Shown here one piece after another: positions 24,001 to 36,813 of a DNA stretch of 64,000 nt (positions are counted from its first letter, which is position 1; every line of letters begins with the position of its first letter). The DNA is from Moringa oleifera (lineage: Eukaryota; Streptophyta; Magnoliopsida; Brassicales; Moringaceae): contig JAJFZO010000433.1 in the NCBI GenBank assembly GCA_021397835.1, positions 434,001-498,000 of the forward strand, given 5' to 3'. A program made the position numbers and the translations under genes. The notes beneath the pieces were generated by a model that was not told the origin of the DNA, ran no database searches, and worked only from the letters and a program-made list of their open reading frames with translations.

Positions 24001-26890
24001 TTGTTACTCTTTTTCAATAAATAGGACCTCCATCTTTAGAACAAAGCACCCAATTCCAAACAATTCCAAGCCCTAAAAATTCTATCTCGTCTATTATTCT
24101 TCCTCTTCTCTCAAAAAACCCAACAAAATGCTATCAAAGCCAACACTCTCAAATAACCTGGTATATTTCTTCTAAGACAAGGTTACAACACTTTCTGGAA
24201 CCTAAGTTGATTAGTTAGGCTTATACACCGATGTTGAAATGACAACAAAGAATTACCATCTATTATAAAATATCGTATTGCATAATTGATAAATCACATA
24301 CCGGTGATCAAAAACAAAATTCTTTCCTCTAAAGAAACCGCCATCAGGAAATTGTTCCAAATATCTTTGTATTCCACCAAATAACTGCAATAAAGTCAAT
24401 GCTACCAAGATATATCATCATTCTTTCATCAAAAAGTATCAAATTTACTTTGCTCCGGCCATAATAGCAAGGCATGCACCTGCCAGCTTCTGACTAGGTA
24501 TCAGGAGCTCACCTGAAACACATTCTCAAAACCAGCACCTTTTGACTTAATATAGGCTGATGCCATCTCACATCTGATTCCTCCAGTGCAGTACCTGAAG
24601 ATAAAGGAACAAATAAGGTTAAGAGCTGAGATGAAATATGTTGTGTAAGATTCGAAAATCATACTTTCCATTTTTTGGGTCCAACATGTGGGCCAAGCAA
24701 TTCTCAGCCTAACAAGAGTCTGATGGTTTAAGAGCAAGGCTAACATAGTGATAAGATATTCCACATGTAAGTTCTCCTATTGAAAATCAGATATAGAAGA
24801 AGTTTATGAAAGAAAAGTGTTCTCCGGAAAGAGTGTGCATGAGACACCAAGGTGGAAGATAAATCTGGAACAAATGTATCAGGAAGTAAAAGCTCAACAA
24901 GCCAAAGAAAAAACATTTTCAATCAGAATAAGCAAACGCTGTTCCTGAAACAACAATAAAGAACATTTCAATCATAACCAAATGATTCTCTTGAATGAAA
25001 TTAGACAAGATAACAACTGCAGAAGATAAATTCAGAGAAGTGTGTACATGAGGACACATTTTCCTTGCAATTTCTCACTGTTATTATCTATCCAAGAGGG
25101 TAGATCACTATACTGCCTGATTCCTGGATCCAGTGTTTCCACACTTGGTGTTCGGAACTTCCCAATTCTTGTCTCATATAGATTCCTCGCATCCAATAGA
25201 ACAAGTCTCCTGTCCTCAACTGGACTATCTTTAGCAAATTGTCCTGGGAACCATAAACAGAATCAGTGGATGCATAATTATAAGTCTAACACCACCCTAC
25301 ATGGCATTTGTCCAATTTTAGCTATAACTAAGAAACTTAATAGCTTATAGAAGAGGACTACAATAAATAACACCATAAAACAACAAGCATGCAATGACAA
25401 GTAAGAAGATAAACAGAGGTAAAAGAAAATGCATATTAATAACAAATATCCAGTACCAGCAGTCTGAAGAACAGAATGGAACTCAACAGCAGAGAGATGA
25501 CTCCCAGCATTAGAAATTTCTGGTGATTTCAGCAAAGGATGAGAACTAAAAGTGACCAACTCCTGGGTACGTAGAGTTACAAATTATGAGTATGATACAG
25601 AATGACAGATTGGAATATTAACCCTTTATCAAAAACATGAACCAGTAAATGTTCAAGAATAAGATAGGAAATGCAGCATAAGAAAAAAAAAAGGGTAGTA
25701 GCAAGGCAGTTTCTATAACAATGTGTTACTTAGAGCAATCACGTCATGTTCACCATGTATGAGGGCAATTACCTCTCACAGACTACAAGAAATAAAAGAG
25801 CGATGTTTGTGAAACGCACAAGCAACAATAATAGCAAACTTTCTGGACAATTTTCCCAAGTGATCCAATTTTGGGGTTTAGAAAAAAAGCTTTCTTACTT
25901 CTTTTAAGTGGTTCTAAGGATCTTATTCCCATGATGCATATCCTGCTTTCTAGGCAATAGCTGCATAGTTTTCCATATTCTTATTCTCTCCTTGCTAGTG
26001 AAGTATAATACCATCTATTAATCAGAATCTCTGACAAGTTTAATAACACAGCAAAGATAATCTGCATTCATGTCAGAACCCCCTAATAGAACTGACAACT
26101 CACTCAGGAATAAAGTAAATTCCAGAGATAACAAATAAACTACCAGAGCAGATCAATTTCAAGGGCTTAGGTAAACTTCAGCAGAAGAGAGTAACTTCAA
26201 CAACCTTAACAACTCGAATGGATAGAGAAGTGAACCCACATTCCTCAGCAACCTTGTCATTCAGTGGGTAATGGCAGGAGGCAAGCTTGAAGTCAGTCCC
26301 TTCAAATAAACTGTTTAACTTGACTGCAGCAATGTGCTCCTCCAGTGAGGATAACTTCCCACCAACCTGATCAAAACCAACATCTCCAGCAAATATAAAA
26401 CTATCATAAAGCAAAAATCAAATCAATTGTCACTTAATATATGAAGATATACATAATAGGCTGCAGACAATAGTATACATTATTCTCATGCTGATAAATG
26501 ATGACCAAAATCCTGATTTACATAGTACACAAATGAAGAGATTTCTCCTTCACCAAGAGTAGGAAATACTCAATTCCTAGCGTTAGTAAACCAATAGAGG
26601 CGATATTAAGTAAAGAACAAAGACAAATAGAAAAAGTTAATTTCGTGTTTAAGCGATTTTTCTCGGCACCAAACAGAACGAGCAAAGAAAAAAGAAGGAA
26701 GCCATCGTACAGTGACATTGACGCCGTGAGGTGAGATTCGGACCCGGCCAAGTAGACCCAATGACTTGCAGTTGGACTCGTAGAAGGAAAGGAGGTCGTT
26801 CACATCAGGAACTGAAGTGTACCTGTAATAAAGCAATATCCCGTATGGCTCCTGTTCATGACATTTCTGTTCATCATCTGCATCCGACAT
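21020..26890 (-). CDS. STR6: Rhodanese-like protein 6: TrhO-like rhodanese fused to FSH-type serine hydrolase
   Basis: Exons on the minus strand: 26711-26890, 26205-26366, 25457-25562, 25048-25243, 24513-24594, 24302-24384, 22319-22451, 22071-22236, 21020-21768; they join to 618 residues (Arabidopsis STR6/At1g09280 is about 580, from memory). Residues 1-110 are an acylphosphatase-like domain as in UPF0176/TrhO (YGILLYYRYTSV, GRVRISPHGVNVTVGG). A rhodanese domain follows with LVLLDARNLYETRIGKF and the catalytic loop MYCTGGIRCE, active Cys about 217. A Cys-rich part (CLLC, CRCTHC, CNDC, CELC, about 280-330) probably binds zinc. From about 376 to the end is an FSH1/OVCA2-like alpha/beta hydrolase: LCLHGFRQNA, nucleophile Ser about 511 in GFSQGAA, Asp about 565, His about 598 in CGHIIP. 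Bacterial TrhO hydroxylates wobble uridine in tRNA; whether the plant fusion does so is inference, and the hydrolase substrate is unknown. No targeting signal is obvious. Confidence 0.95.
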
Positions 26891-27702
26891 TGTCCTTCAG
26901 GGCTGCACCTGTAATAAACCATGGAACAGACTACAAGCCCTGAAGCCCTAATTATGTTCTTATTTCCTTTTAAGGCAAAACCATTCAGCTAAACTTCTTT
27001 TAGTTTTTCTTCTGGGCAGAGAGATAAGCCCTCCAAGGAGCTGCTTGGATGGGCACTCAAAGCCCAATGCTAAAAGCCCAAACAAACAAGTTATCTCAGT
27101 TTCCCATATCTATTGATTGGCTTAAAATAAGCCACGCAAGATTCCAGCATATGCCCGTTATCTTATCCCTAAATATGGGCTTCTCCTCGGTTTCTCTTCA
27201 TGATTTTATCCTCTTACTCTTCTTTAAATGCCTCACAGCATCACTAAGCCAGTAAGGATTGCCCATTTCCGTATCTTCATCCATCTACTGCTGAGGAGCA
27301 AGCCACCTGCGGGAGATGGATGAACATACGGAAATGGGCAATCCTTACTCGCTAACCATTCAACCTTACAAACAGTGACCTAAGCATTGCCCACAAAGAA
27401 TTTTGATGTAACAACAGATTATCATCAGCAAACCAGACGGATTAATGCTAATTTCAGCAACTGAGGCAATCACAATGACAATTTTCTTTCCTGTGAAAAT
27501 ACAGAAATACAAAGCAAGTTCGAAACAGCAAGTTGACAAACTTTTAAAAATTAAAAAAAAAATCCAACCATTGATAAAACGCCTTGTGCCAGACTAAAAA
27601 CCCTGACCCTTCACGGCAAGGAAAACATTTGTCTAAATAACCACGTAAGGAAGTAATAACACCTAAGAAAACTGTAAAACCCGGATCCTCACTTCCACTC
27701 AA
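26891..27702. other. STR6 promoter / importin-alpha 3' flank with hairpin
   Basis: This 812-base gap between two minus-strand genes holds the STR6 upstream region (near 26891) and the importin-alpha 3' UTR (near 27702). Its most notable content is the long inverted repeat at 27247-27353, annotated separately. No open frame here resembles a protein. Confidence 0.6.
27247..27353. repeat. Near-perfect hairpin, possible small-RNA precursor
   Basis: The arms 27247-27286 and 27314-27353 are reverse complements over 40 bases with two mismatches, separated by a 27-base loop (27287-27313). The left arm begins AGCCAGTAAGGATTGCCC and the right arm begins AGATGGATGAACATACGG. The arms are about half GC and not simple sequence, unlike most chance hairpins in AT-rich plant DNA. 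The size fits a short plant MIRNA foldback or a very small foldback element. Neither arm matches a microRNA family I can recall. Transcription cannot be judged from the sequence. Confidence 0.85.
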
Positions 27703-30700
27703 TCACCCAAATTTGAAGCCACCAGGGGGTAGGTTGGGCTGGTTACCCCCAAAATTGAAACCTTGCTGATTTTCATTTCCATCGGGAAGATTCCTTTCCT
27801 CCTCTTCTTCTTCAGCCCAGAATCTCTCCAGTATTTTCACAGCTTTCTCATAAATCTCGTTGTTGTCATGGGTCTGCAAATTCTCAATCTTATCCAACCC
27901 ATCACATTCATCAATCAGTTGTGCATAGAGATTGATTCCACCATTCATTCCCATTTCCTTATTAGCCTCACCGACCTTCAGAATGTTCTCCAGCCCCTCG
28001 AGGCACACCGTCACAATCCTTGGGTCTGGGCAAATTAGAAGATCACAGAGCGGCTTAATGGAACCTTGGTTGGCCAGGAATCTGCAACACCATGGATCCA
28101 TGCAAGGTGTAGTGCATTAGGCATAAGCTTTGAGGTATACACTATCACATGAAGTGAAATGGTCATATTTTGCATCACATGAGATATACAATATCGGGTT
28201 AGCCATATCATCAGACATCACCGGCCAAGGGACTGCTCTCAAACACAAATCCAATTTAAAATAATGTTTTTGTCAGCCGAGATAAGTCTCATGTTCATCA
28301 TATTTGTGATGTGAGGGAAACAAAGTAACTGATAGTAAGAACCAACAAATATAGACAGGACAGGACCAATATACAAGCGTGCTTATATGAATGCGTCAGC
28401 AGATCCATATGAGCATGATTTCCTATGCATGCATTTATTTAAGAAAGAAAAAGAAGGGAAAGGCAACCAAATAGAAGAGTAAAATCACATACTGAATCTG
28501 TTCATGAGATCCTCCAGAGGTAGCATTGGAGATGGCCCATGCAGCCTCCTTTTTAATATCAAACTCTGCATGTTGGAGAAGGTGTACAAGAGGAAGGATG
28601 ATATTGGCCTCAATAACAGCCTGTTTCAACGATATGTAACTGGTTATTATTCAGATGCCTAGGGGTTTATCAATTTGAAGAATGCCATGTTCAAAAAAAG
28701 GTATATTCAATTCATCATCATAAGAGGAAATAAACAAGCTAAAAATATCTGGAACCTTTCAAAATTCTCAGCTTCATGATTATCAAACATAATATGCTCA
28801 TTAGGAAGTTAATTGCCCAGTCAAGAAAACAGGCAAAGCAGCATTATAAGCAATCAAGCACGGGAACCTAAGAGTAATGACCAGTTTGTTTACATCACAA
28901 AATTACTTGAACAAATTGATTATACAGTTCATGTCAAAATTTAACATACTCACCCCTGAGATGCAACCAAGGGAACTCTAACATCACAAAAAGAGTGCTG
29001 TAATCATACTAGAACACACTTCAAGCAGGATACACAATCTTCATGAAACAGACATAGGAAAAGAATCTTATACCTGTATTTGAGCTCTATTCCCAGCAGT
29101 GATATTGGAAATAGTCCAACAAGCTTCCTTCTTGATGCTTTTCTTGTGATTTTGAGTGAGAAGTTGATAGAGATATGGAAGCACTCCATTATCAATTACA
29201 AACTGAAACACAATTAACTGAGTTACTTTACTAGTACCAAAAAGGAGGGAGAAAGGAAAGAAACATTGAGAGATAAGGGAAGATAGAGATAGGGGTGAAA
29301 GAGAGGGATTGAGAGAGAAAGAGACCTTTTCCCATAAAATTTATAAACAATAAGATGAAAAAGTTCATAATTGAACTCGTAGTTGAACCAATAACAAGCA
29401 AACTGCTCATATCACCACTTTATGAGTTAATTTGATCAATACTCGTAGAAACTATCTTAGCAGCCAATTAATCATGAGTTAAACCAAGATGACTAAGTCA
29501 GCCTCACAAGTTGACTATCCTTAACAAAATCCTGCAGCCCACACCTATGGGCTCTAAGATTACAACATACCAAGACAACATTTCCATTCAATATATATAT
29601 ATATAGACACAAGAACCCATCCAAGACAAGCCAACTTTGTGTACTTATCTTGCATGATAATCTCCGGTAGGCAACCTTGATCCCACAGGATAATCTCAAC
29701 GAAAAGCAAGGATTTTTTTTCCCCCCTTTTTGAGAAAACATTGTCCCAAACCATCAAAATATACATTTTAAACATCAAATTCAAATATTTTTTGTGCAAC
29801 CAACCCATGGTTGAATCAACAAACCCAGTGTCTGAAAGCAACCCAAAAGGAATAAATCAATCCAACACCCAAGTCTGAAACATAAAAAGACTACATAAGT
29901 CACTGCTTAAGCAAACAACCTTGCGAAGCGAAAATGCTGGCAAGCATATACAGAATACACAGAACTGTTCTTTCTACCTGAGTCTGAGCATCATCACCGG
30001 TCACAATGTTTCCAACCGTCCGAAGGGCAGGTATAAGAACCGTAGGTGAAGGATGACTTGCAGAAAGAGATAGAAGTCAGCATACAGATCATAAAACCAC
30101 ATCAACTAAAGAACATGCACATATAGACATAGGGACAAACTTTAGATGAGGGAAAATCCTCTTGTGATTATCAAAATGAAGGACCCCATGTAAGTATAAA
30201 TCCCAAGAAACGAAACACAATTCCATTTATGAGACATTGAATAAGAACTTACCCTAGAAGCTCAACAAGCCTTGGGCAGACACCTGCCTCGATTACAGCC
30301 TGAATTTTGTCGTTTGGACCATCTGAAAGATATGAAAGAGCCCAGCAAGCATCTGTGAGAACTTCTTCATCATTCAAGTGAATAAGTTGCCGGAGAATTG
30401 GCAATGCAGGCTTCACCTGACAGAACAAACCAATTATATCAACATTAAGTTTAGGAACTACATGGTCCGCAGGATTTGAAGCTCTAAGACGACTTCTGAA
30501 AGTGTACTCTCTCAGATTAACACAAGCAATATCAATGCTCCCAGTCCCCACCTGTTCAAATGTTGTTGGTGGCTTGCCACGACAGAAGTTTGATAGAGTC
30601 CATGTTGCATTCCTCAGCATTGACAGTTTTGACCGTTCATTTAACTGAGCTAATAATGGCATGAGAGCACCACTACCAAGAACAAGGTCCCTACAACTCG

Positions 30701-31766
30701 GGGAATCGCCAGCAACATTACCCAAAGCCCATACCGCCTAAGAATGAAACAACAATTTCAGGATAGAAACATATAATGTTAACGTAATCAAAAAAGAAAA
30801 AGGAAAAAGACATGAAGAGGTATATCTAAGCACTAGGAGTTATTTAAATTGGAAAATCAAAAAGTTGTGTTTGAGAATCACGAAGCTAAACAAAATAAGA
30901 CAATGTATGATCATAGGGTAGTATCAACAAAAAGACTAAGAAATTTATATATAACTCAGAAAACAATTCATGCAAGATAAATGACTAACGTTTTATAAAA
31001 ATGCTATACCCTAAAACGACATAAAACCCAGAATCAGAGTCAAGAGGTTTTTTCTCCAAGTTCTTGAGAAGGGAAAAAGTACAAAAACAAAGCAAAAGAA
31101 AAGGAGAGGAGGTTTACAAATTAGGCTAATTATAGTCAACCTGCTCTCTGACATCATCACTGGCAGAGCTAAGAAGCTGCACAAACATAGGGACTGCACC
31201 ATGATCAATGACAACTCCTGTATGCTCTGATGTGCCAGATGCAACATTTGTCAAAGCCCAAGCTGCCTCGAACTGCAAAAGGAAGAGAAAATTAGTTATG
31301 CTGTTAGAAAAATTGCTTCAACAACCAGAATTTCCATTTATAAACAAATACACAAATGAGAGATATAACGCATACTTGCAGTTGGGGAAGATCATGCCTC
31401 CCAAGGAACTCCACAAACCTTGGGACAACACCAGCTTTAATTACTTCATCAATTGGTGGACTGCGCTCTACAAATCATGCAGATGAAAATTCATTGATGT
31501 AAGAACATACTACTAGAGAAGAAGTATTTCCCAAAGAAATAAAAACACTCATACCAAAGAAATAAAAACACTCATACCAATTGATAATAACTTTCTAAAC
31601 TGAGTAGTAGCTTCTAACTGTAATGCAGGATCATCAGACCATACTCCTTGTACCATTAGAGGAACACTTTCCAACTGTAAGACAACATGAATAGTAAAAC
31701 CATGAAATGTGTAATTATAGTATCAAATAGCACCACTAGGAAAAGCTAAAGTCCAATTTATATATG

Positions 31767-31797
<31 letters not shown>

Positions 31798-33745
31798 ATA
31801 TATATATATATATATATATCACAACAGACTTCATCCATAAATTTGAAACTCAATTAAAAGGAGAAAAAAATAAATAACAATTGAAGATCAGCAAATAGTG
31901 AGATCTAACTATCTAGAAACGCTATATAGTACCTAATTTTTCCAATCTGTGAAAAAGATGATCATAGTTTTTAAAGTAAATGAAGACAACATTAAACAAG
32001 CCACACCACTGATCTAGTCAGAACTATCTTGGAAAAAGGAATATCATTGTCTCATGAAACAAAAAGGCAACAACAACCTAATGCACCGCAAACTTTACCT
32101 TAGATCTAGAACTCGAGAGGAAGAGAAGAAGAAAAGGATAAACTTCCAATCCTAAGGTCTCTACAGAGACTGAGAAAATTACTTGAGGCAGTACATATCT
32201 TGCAGTAGATGACTAGATTTAAAAAGAGAAAACAAATCAGCAACCCCAAAACTGTAGCAGGTTGGAATTATTATTCCAACTTCTCATGTATCAAACGGCA
32301 AATAAGCTAAAGGCCCCAACTTAAAAATACTAACTCTCCTCGTAAGCTTTCCCTAAATTGCCAAAACAAACCCCAAATAAGTCCATCAGTCAATGATCTG
32401 TAATCAGAGCCCGAAAAGAGGCAACAGAGACCAGCATCCTGAAAAGCATTAAGGGTTTGCTTGAACAGAAACAAAATCTTTCTATCCTTTTGGTTAAATA
32501 TGTTTCTGTTTCTACTATATTGCTACTTATAATGAAGTCCATAAACTAAGCCAAGACTTTGAATTAAGATAAAAAAAAATCCCATCAATAGAAACTCCAA
32601 TTCTAAGTCTATTCCACAATTTACCATCAGTCAGACAGAATATTGGGGGAAGCAAGACAAATAGCCTTTACATGACATACTGCATCAGGAGAAACATCAA
32701 GCAAATACTAAAACTAGAGCAGTGCTATTCTCTACTTCTTCTTCTTTTCTTTTTTTTTTCCTTTCAATACAAAGAACCCACCCAAGGCAGGGCCACTTCT
32801 TTTACCCACCCAATATACAAAATTATCAGACTTAAACAAGTAAACCATCTAGATCCAGGTTCTTCACTGAGTCAGAGTACTCTAACATCCAAAACTCCTC
32901 TTGCTACTTGTTCTTCTCAGATTTTCGAATCAATCAAAGCAGAGCTGAAATAAACTGTTGAAACACAGATTAATATTTGACAACCCAGAAGGCATAAGAG
33001 ACACCCAGAGAGTGAGATTTTGAGAAGCCTTGTGAGACTACACCAAAAGCCCTTCTTCACGGAAAAGTTTGATTCACCAAATCATTACTTCAATTGAAAT
33101 GAGAGCCCATATATTCAGAATTACATACTTAATTTTCACATATTTTTCCATCAACCAGACAAAACACGAATCAAAAGATAATAAATCAAAGCCCAGAATA
33201 CGAAAAGGTAGAGGAGAGAGACCGGATTCCCTCTTTTCAATACCAAAGAGTGTTTAGGGGCATCAAGCAATCACTAAAGAGTGAACATGAAAACCATTCT
33301 CTCCTCCACATAAAATGCGAAGTCAACTAAATTACATAAAATCCAAAAAGTGACAATAGGATTCGAGCCAACCAGAATAGACGAGTAGGGTTAAGATCCA
33401 AAACATTCTAATTCCAACTTAAATTTCTCAGGATCTCCTATCAACCAAACAAAGATCACTCGATAATCAAAACCTAAAGCCCAGAAGAAAAAGAAAATGA
33501 TAAAGATTCTTGAAAATGGGTACCCTTTTCTCGATAGAGGGGACATTTTGGGAGGCATCAATAAGTGGCTGCTGGGACTGGAGCAGGAGGCCTTCCCTGC
33601 GCTTCTTGAGGAGATTGTCCTCACGCTTGCTCTTCCTGATCTCGACAAGATTGTCCTCTCTCCTCCTCCTAGCCTCCTCCGCGTCGACCCCAGTCTTGTA
33701 GGCCTTCTTCCTGACCTCCGTTCGAGTGCTTGGCCTCAGCGACAT
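27703..33745 (-). CDS. IMPA4: Importin subunit alpha (IMPA-4 type)
   Basis: Importin alpha binds classical nuclear localisation signals and carries cargo with importin beta through nuclear pores. Exons on the minus strand: 33524-33745, 31578-31674, 31376-31467, 31141-31272, 30552-30737, 30253-30416, 29978-30056, 29074-29202, 28493-28620, 27703-28081; they join to 535 residues, as usual for the family. Exon 1 encodes the importin-beta-binding domain ([37 protein letters not shown]). The rest is ten armadillo repeats with the NLS-binding W..N pairs intact, e.g. [69 protein letters not shown]. The C-terminal acidic/Gly-rich tail ends [10 protein letters not shown]. The first intron is 1.85 kb and carries an AT microsatellite. 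The 5' leader contains a 33-base TC/GA run. Order of neighbours supports IMPA-4 (At1g09270, from memory). Confidence 0.97.
31531..31576 (-). repeat. 23-bp tandem duplication copying the exon 2 splice donor of importin alpha
   Basis: Two exact 23-base copies (31531-31553, 31554-31576) lie directly downstream, in the gene's sense, of exon 2. They place a second GGTATGAG donor sequence 23 bases inside the intron. Using the inner donor would add 23 bases and shift the frame. Confidence 0.85.
31759..31819. repeat. AT-rich microsatellite in importin-alpha intron 1
   Basis: A run of about 60 bases of alternating TA with interspersed TATG units. It is likely length-polymorphic and could extrude as a cruciform. 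Confidence 0.9.
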
Positions 33746-33796
33746 TCCTTGGATTCTTATTGAAGCTTTTTTCTCTTTGGCTTTTCGGCTTCCGGG

Positions 33797-33798
<2 letters not shown>

Positions 33799-33831
<33 letters not shown>
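33799..33831. repeat. (TC/GA)n microsatellite in importin-alpha 5' leader
   Basis: An uninterrupted TC run of about 33 bases lies some 54 bases upstream of the start codon; it reads (GA)n in the mRNA sense. GA-rich leaders are common in plants and can bind BPC/GAGA factors; a role here is inferred. Confidence 0.85.
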
Positions 33832-33833
<2 letters not shown>

Positions 33834-36277
33834 GGTAGAGATCGCGCTTTTTGGCTTGGTCTTCCTACAGAAATGAGATATGACAGAGAGAAAGAGGAGA
33901 AAAGAGGAGAGGGTGGAAATGGTGGCGAAGTATATTTATCGTACTCGAAGGATATGAAACCGGACGAAGAGGCGTGAAGCGAAGGTAGGTTGGGCTTTTC
34001 GGCGTCGGCTTTCATTGGGTTGGGTTTCCGTTTTCTCTTTTGTTTTTCCTTATTTGTATAGTAAAATATATGTTTTTAATAATTTTAATTTTTTAAATAT
34101 ATATATAATTTTAATGTTTTATCTGTATTATAAAATTTTATATTTAAAAAATAAATTAAATTTTAATTTATCAATATTAATAATCATAAAAAAAATAAAA
34201 GTAATTTTTTCTTAAAATAACTCATAAATTCTTTATTCTATTTTTTATGTATTTTTAAATTTTAAATAATTTTCAACTTAAAATTTATTTTTAAAAATAT
34301 ATTTTTAAATAAATATCTCATAAAATTATGATATTTATCATTTATTACTAATTAAAATTTTATAATTAAAAAATGATAAATCGAATTTTAAACCTTCAGT
34401 AAAAAAAATGCTTGGCTCATAAATCACTCACTTTTTTGTCATCGGTCTCCTCAATCACCACAAATGTGCTCGATCAATGCAATAAGATGTGTTTATTTAT
34501 TTATCTTTTAACTCAAAATGAGAGCAGGTAATGACAAGTTTTATATTACGAAATTTAACTTTGAATTTTTTTATAAATATAAATAAATATATAAGCTACT
34601 TTCAATAAAAAATTTAAAATTTTTGAGTATTAAAAATTTTTAAAAAAAATTTACACGGTTAAAATATTAAAAATTTCACAAAAAAATTTGTATACAAAAT
34701 TATTCAAAATTTGATGATAAATTTGAAACGGAGTGAATAATTCATTTAGGTCCTTTTTGAAATATTTTAATAATAAAAATATCTCAAAAAATTTTAAAGT
34801 TTAATTTTTTTAATCATTTGAATTAATGTTTAATTTATATCAAATTGTTAGATGAAAATTTAATTCATTATTTTTCAAATATGAATATTTGATTAGTAAT
34901 ATAAAATTAGACATTTACCTTATATTTTTAATACTAAAAATTTTTAAAATTTTTTGTGATAATAACTTGAATACTTTTTTTATATTTGTAAATAATTTAT
35001 ATTTATATTTATATCATAAAATCTTCTATTTGAGTATTTATAATTTTTAAATTTTTTAACAATGTTTAATTTTGTCAAAATTAATAAATTGTAATTCTAT
35101 TGATAATTTTGTAAAATCTACTAGTTGAGTGTTTATCTTTTTTCTTTGGATAATAATCATTTAAAATTTTAAATTTTTTTCCACTCTCTGATCAAAACTT
35201 TATTTTTAAACCATCTCAAATTACAATTATAATTGCTTATACTAAATTAGATTCTATTAAAAATTTTAAAAAATAAAAATATTAAAATTAAAAATCTTTC
35301 ACATTTAGTTTTGATTTAAATTTTTTTATACATATAAAAAACTATTCAATCTATCATTACGAAGAAATTTAAACTATCTTTAGTACTTAAAATAAAATTT
35401 TAAAAAATTTACACTGTCAAAATTTTTAAAATGTCATAAAAAATAGTTCGTTAATAAAAGATTATTTTAATTTAATTAATAACATAAATAAAATATAAAA
35501 TTTATTTGATTAATTTTTAGACATTTTAATTATAAAAATACTATTAATTTTTTACAATCACTTATATCAATATCTAATTAAATAAAATCTTAAAATTTAT
35601 TTAAAGCCATTTTAAGATTTAAGATTTGATTAAAAAGAAAAACTTCGAGTGTAAAATTAACTTTATCATTTTTTTTATGTTTATTTTAAAAAATATTTTC
35701 AAAGTTCAATATTTACATTTAAAACAAAAACTTATCTTTCAATTAATATTAATAAAAATAAAATTTATAAAATTTATCTATTTATTTAAGTAAGTAAATA
35801 AAAAAATTATGTTGTGCCTATTTTTAAATTTTTGTGTATCAATCAAATTCATTCTATATTTAATGTTCTAATACAATTAACTTTAAAATTTTTACAAATT
35901 TAAGAATTATATAAGTTATAATTACAAATGATTTCATTACTTTTAATATTGAAAATATTTTTTAGAATTTATATTGTCAATTTTTTAAAAATATAATAAA
36001 TAATTTATAGATTAAAAATTATTCAAATGTGAAGAGTTGAATCAAAAATAAAATATAAAATTTATTTCAAATATATATTTTATTTTTATAATTATTTAAA
36101 TAAATATTTAATTTAATTTTTAAAAATTAAATATATAATTGATCAAATTAATACACTACACTTTAAAAATTAAGCATAATTCATATTTTTTAATATTTAC
36201 CTTAAATCAAATTAATTAAAAAAAACATACTTCAGTTTAATGTATTTAATGTTATCATCAATGAAAAAAAGTTTAAG

Positions 36278-36813
36278 GTAAATATCATTTAAAATCCTGA
36301 GTTTAACGCTTTATCTTCAATCAAATACTAACTTTTTAAAAATGAATCAAAACAGACTTTAATTTATTGATTTTGTTCAAATTAAGCCTGATTCAAAATA
36401 ATTATAAAAAATTAATAATTTTTTTATTATTAAAAATAACTAAAAACTTTTCAAATAGATTTTACACTTTATTTTGATTTTATTTTCTCATATTTGAAAT
36501 TTTTTAATTAATTAACTATTTTTTATGAATTTTTTAATTTTTTGATAGTATATTTTTTAAGAAAAATATTTTTGATACTTAAAAATTTTTAAACTTTTTT
36601 ATGATGATAGTTTAAATATTTAATTACATTCAAAAAAATTATTAGTTAAAATTTATTATAAAAAATATATAATTTAAATATTTTTAAATTTAAATTTTTC
36701 AATGAAGTTTAATTTTGATAAAATTAAAATATTAAAGTTTGCTTAAATACTTTTGAAAGTAAAAATTTGATTAAAGGGAAAAGATAAAACTTAAGGTTTT
36801 AAATGATATTTAC
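36278..36813. mobile_element. Possible MITE with long imperfect terminal inverted repeats
   Basis: The left end (36278 onward: GTAAATATCATTTAAAA, then a stretch ending TCAATCAAATACTAAC) matches the reverse complement of the right end (to 36813) for roughly 120 bases with mismatches. The interior of about 300 bases is AT-rich and non-coding. Size, structure and lack of coding fit a MITE. The target-site duplication and superfamily could not be set by eye, and low complexity inflates apparent similarity. Confidence 0.5.

Noticed and set aside
33467..34015. Longer importin-alpha first exon with start at 34013
   Set aside because: The extension translates a (GA)n run and serine-rich leader. The family's universal MSLRP start is at 33745.
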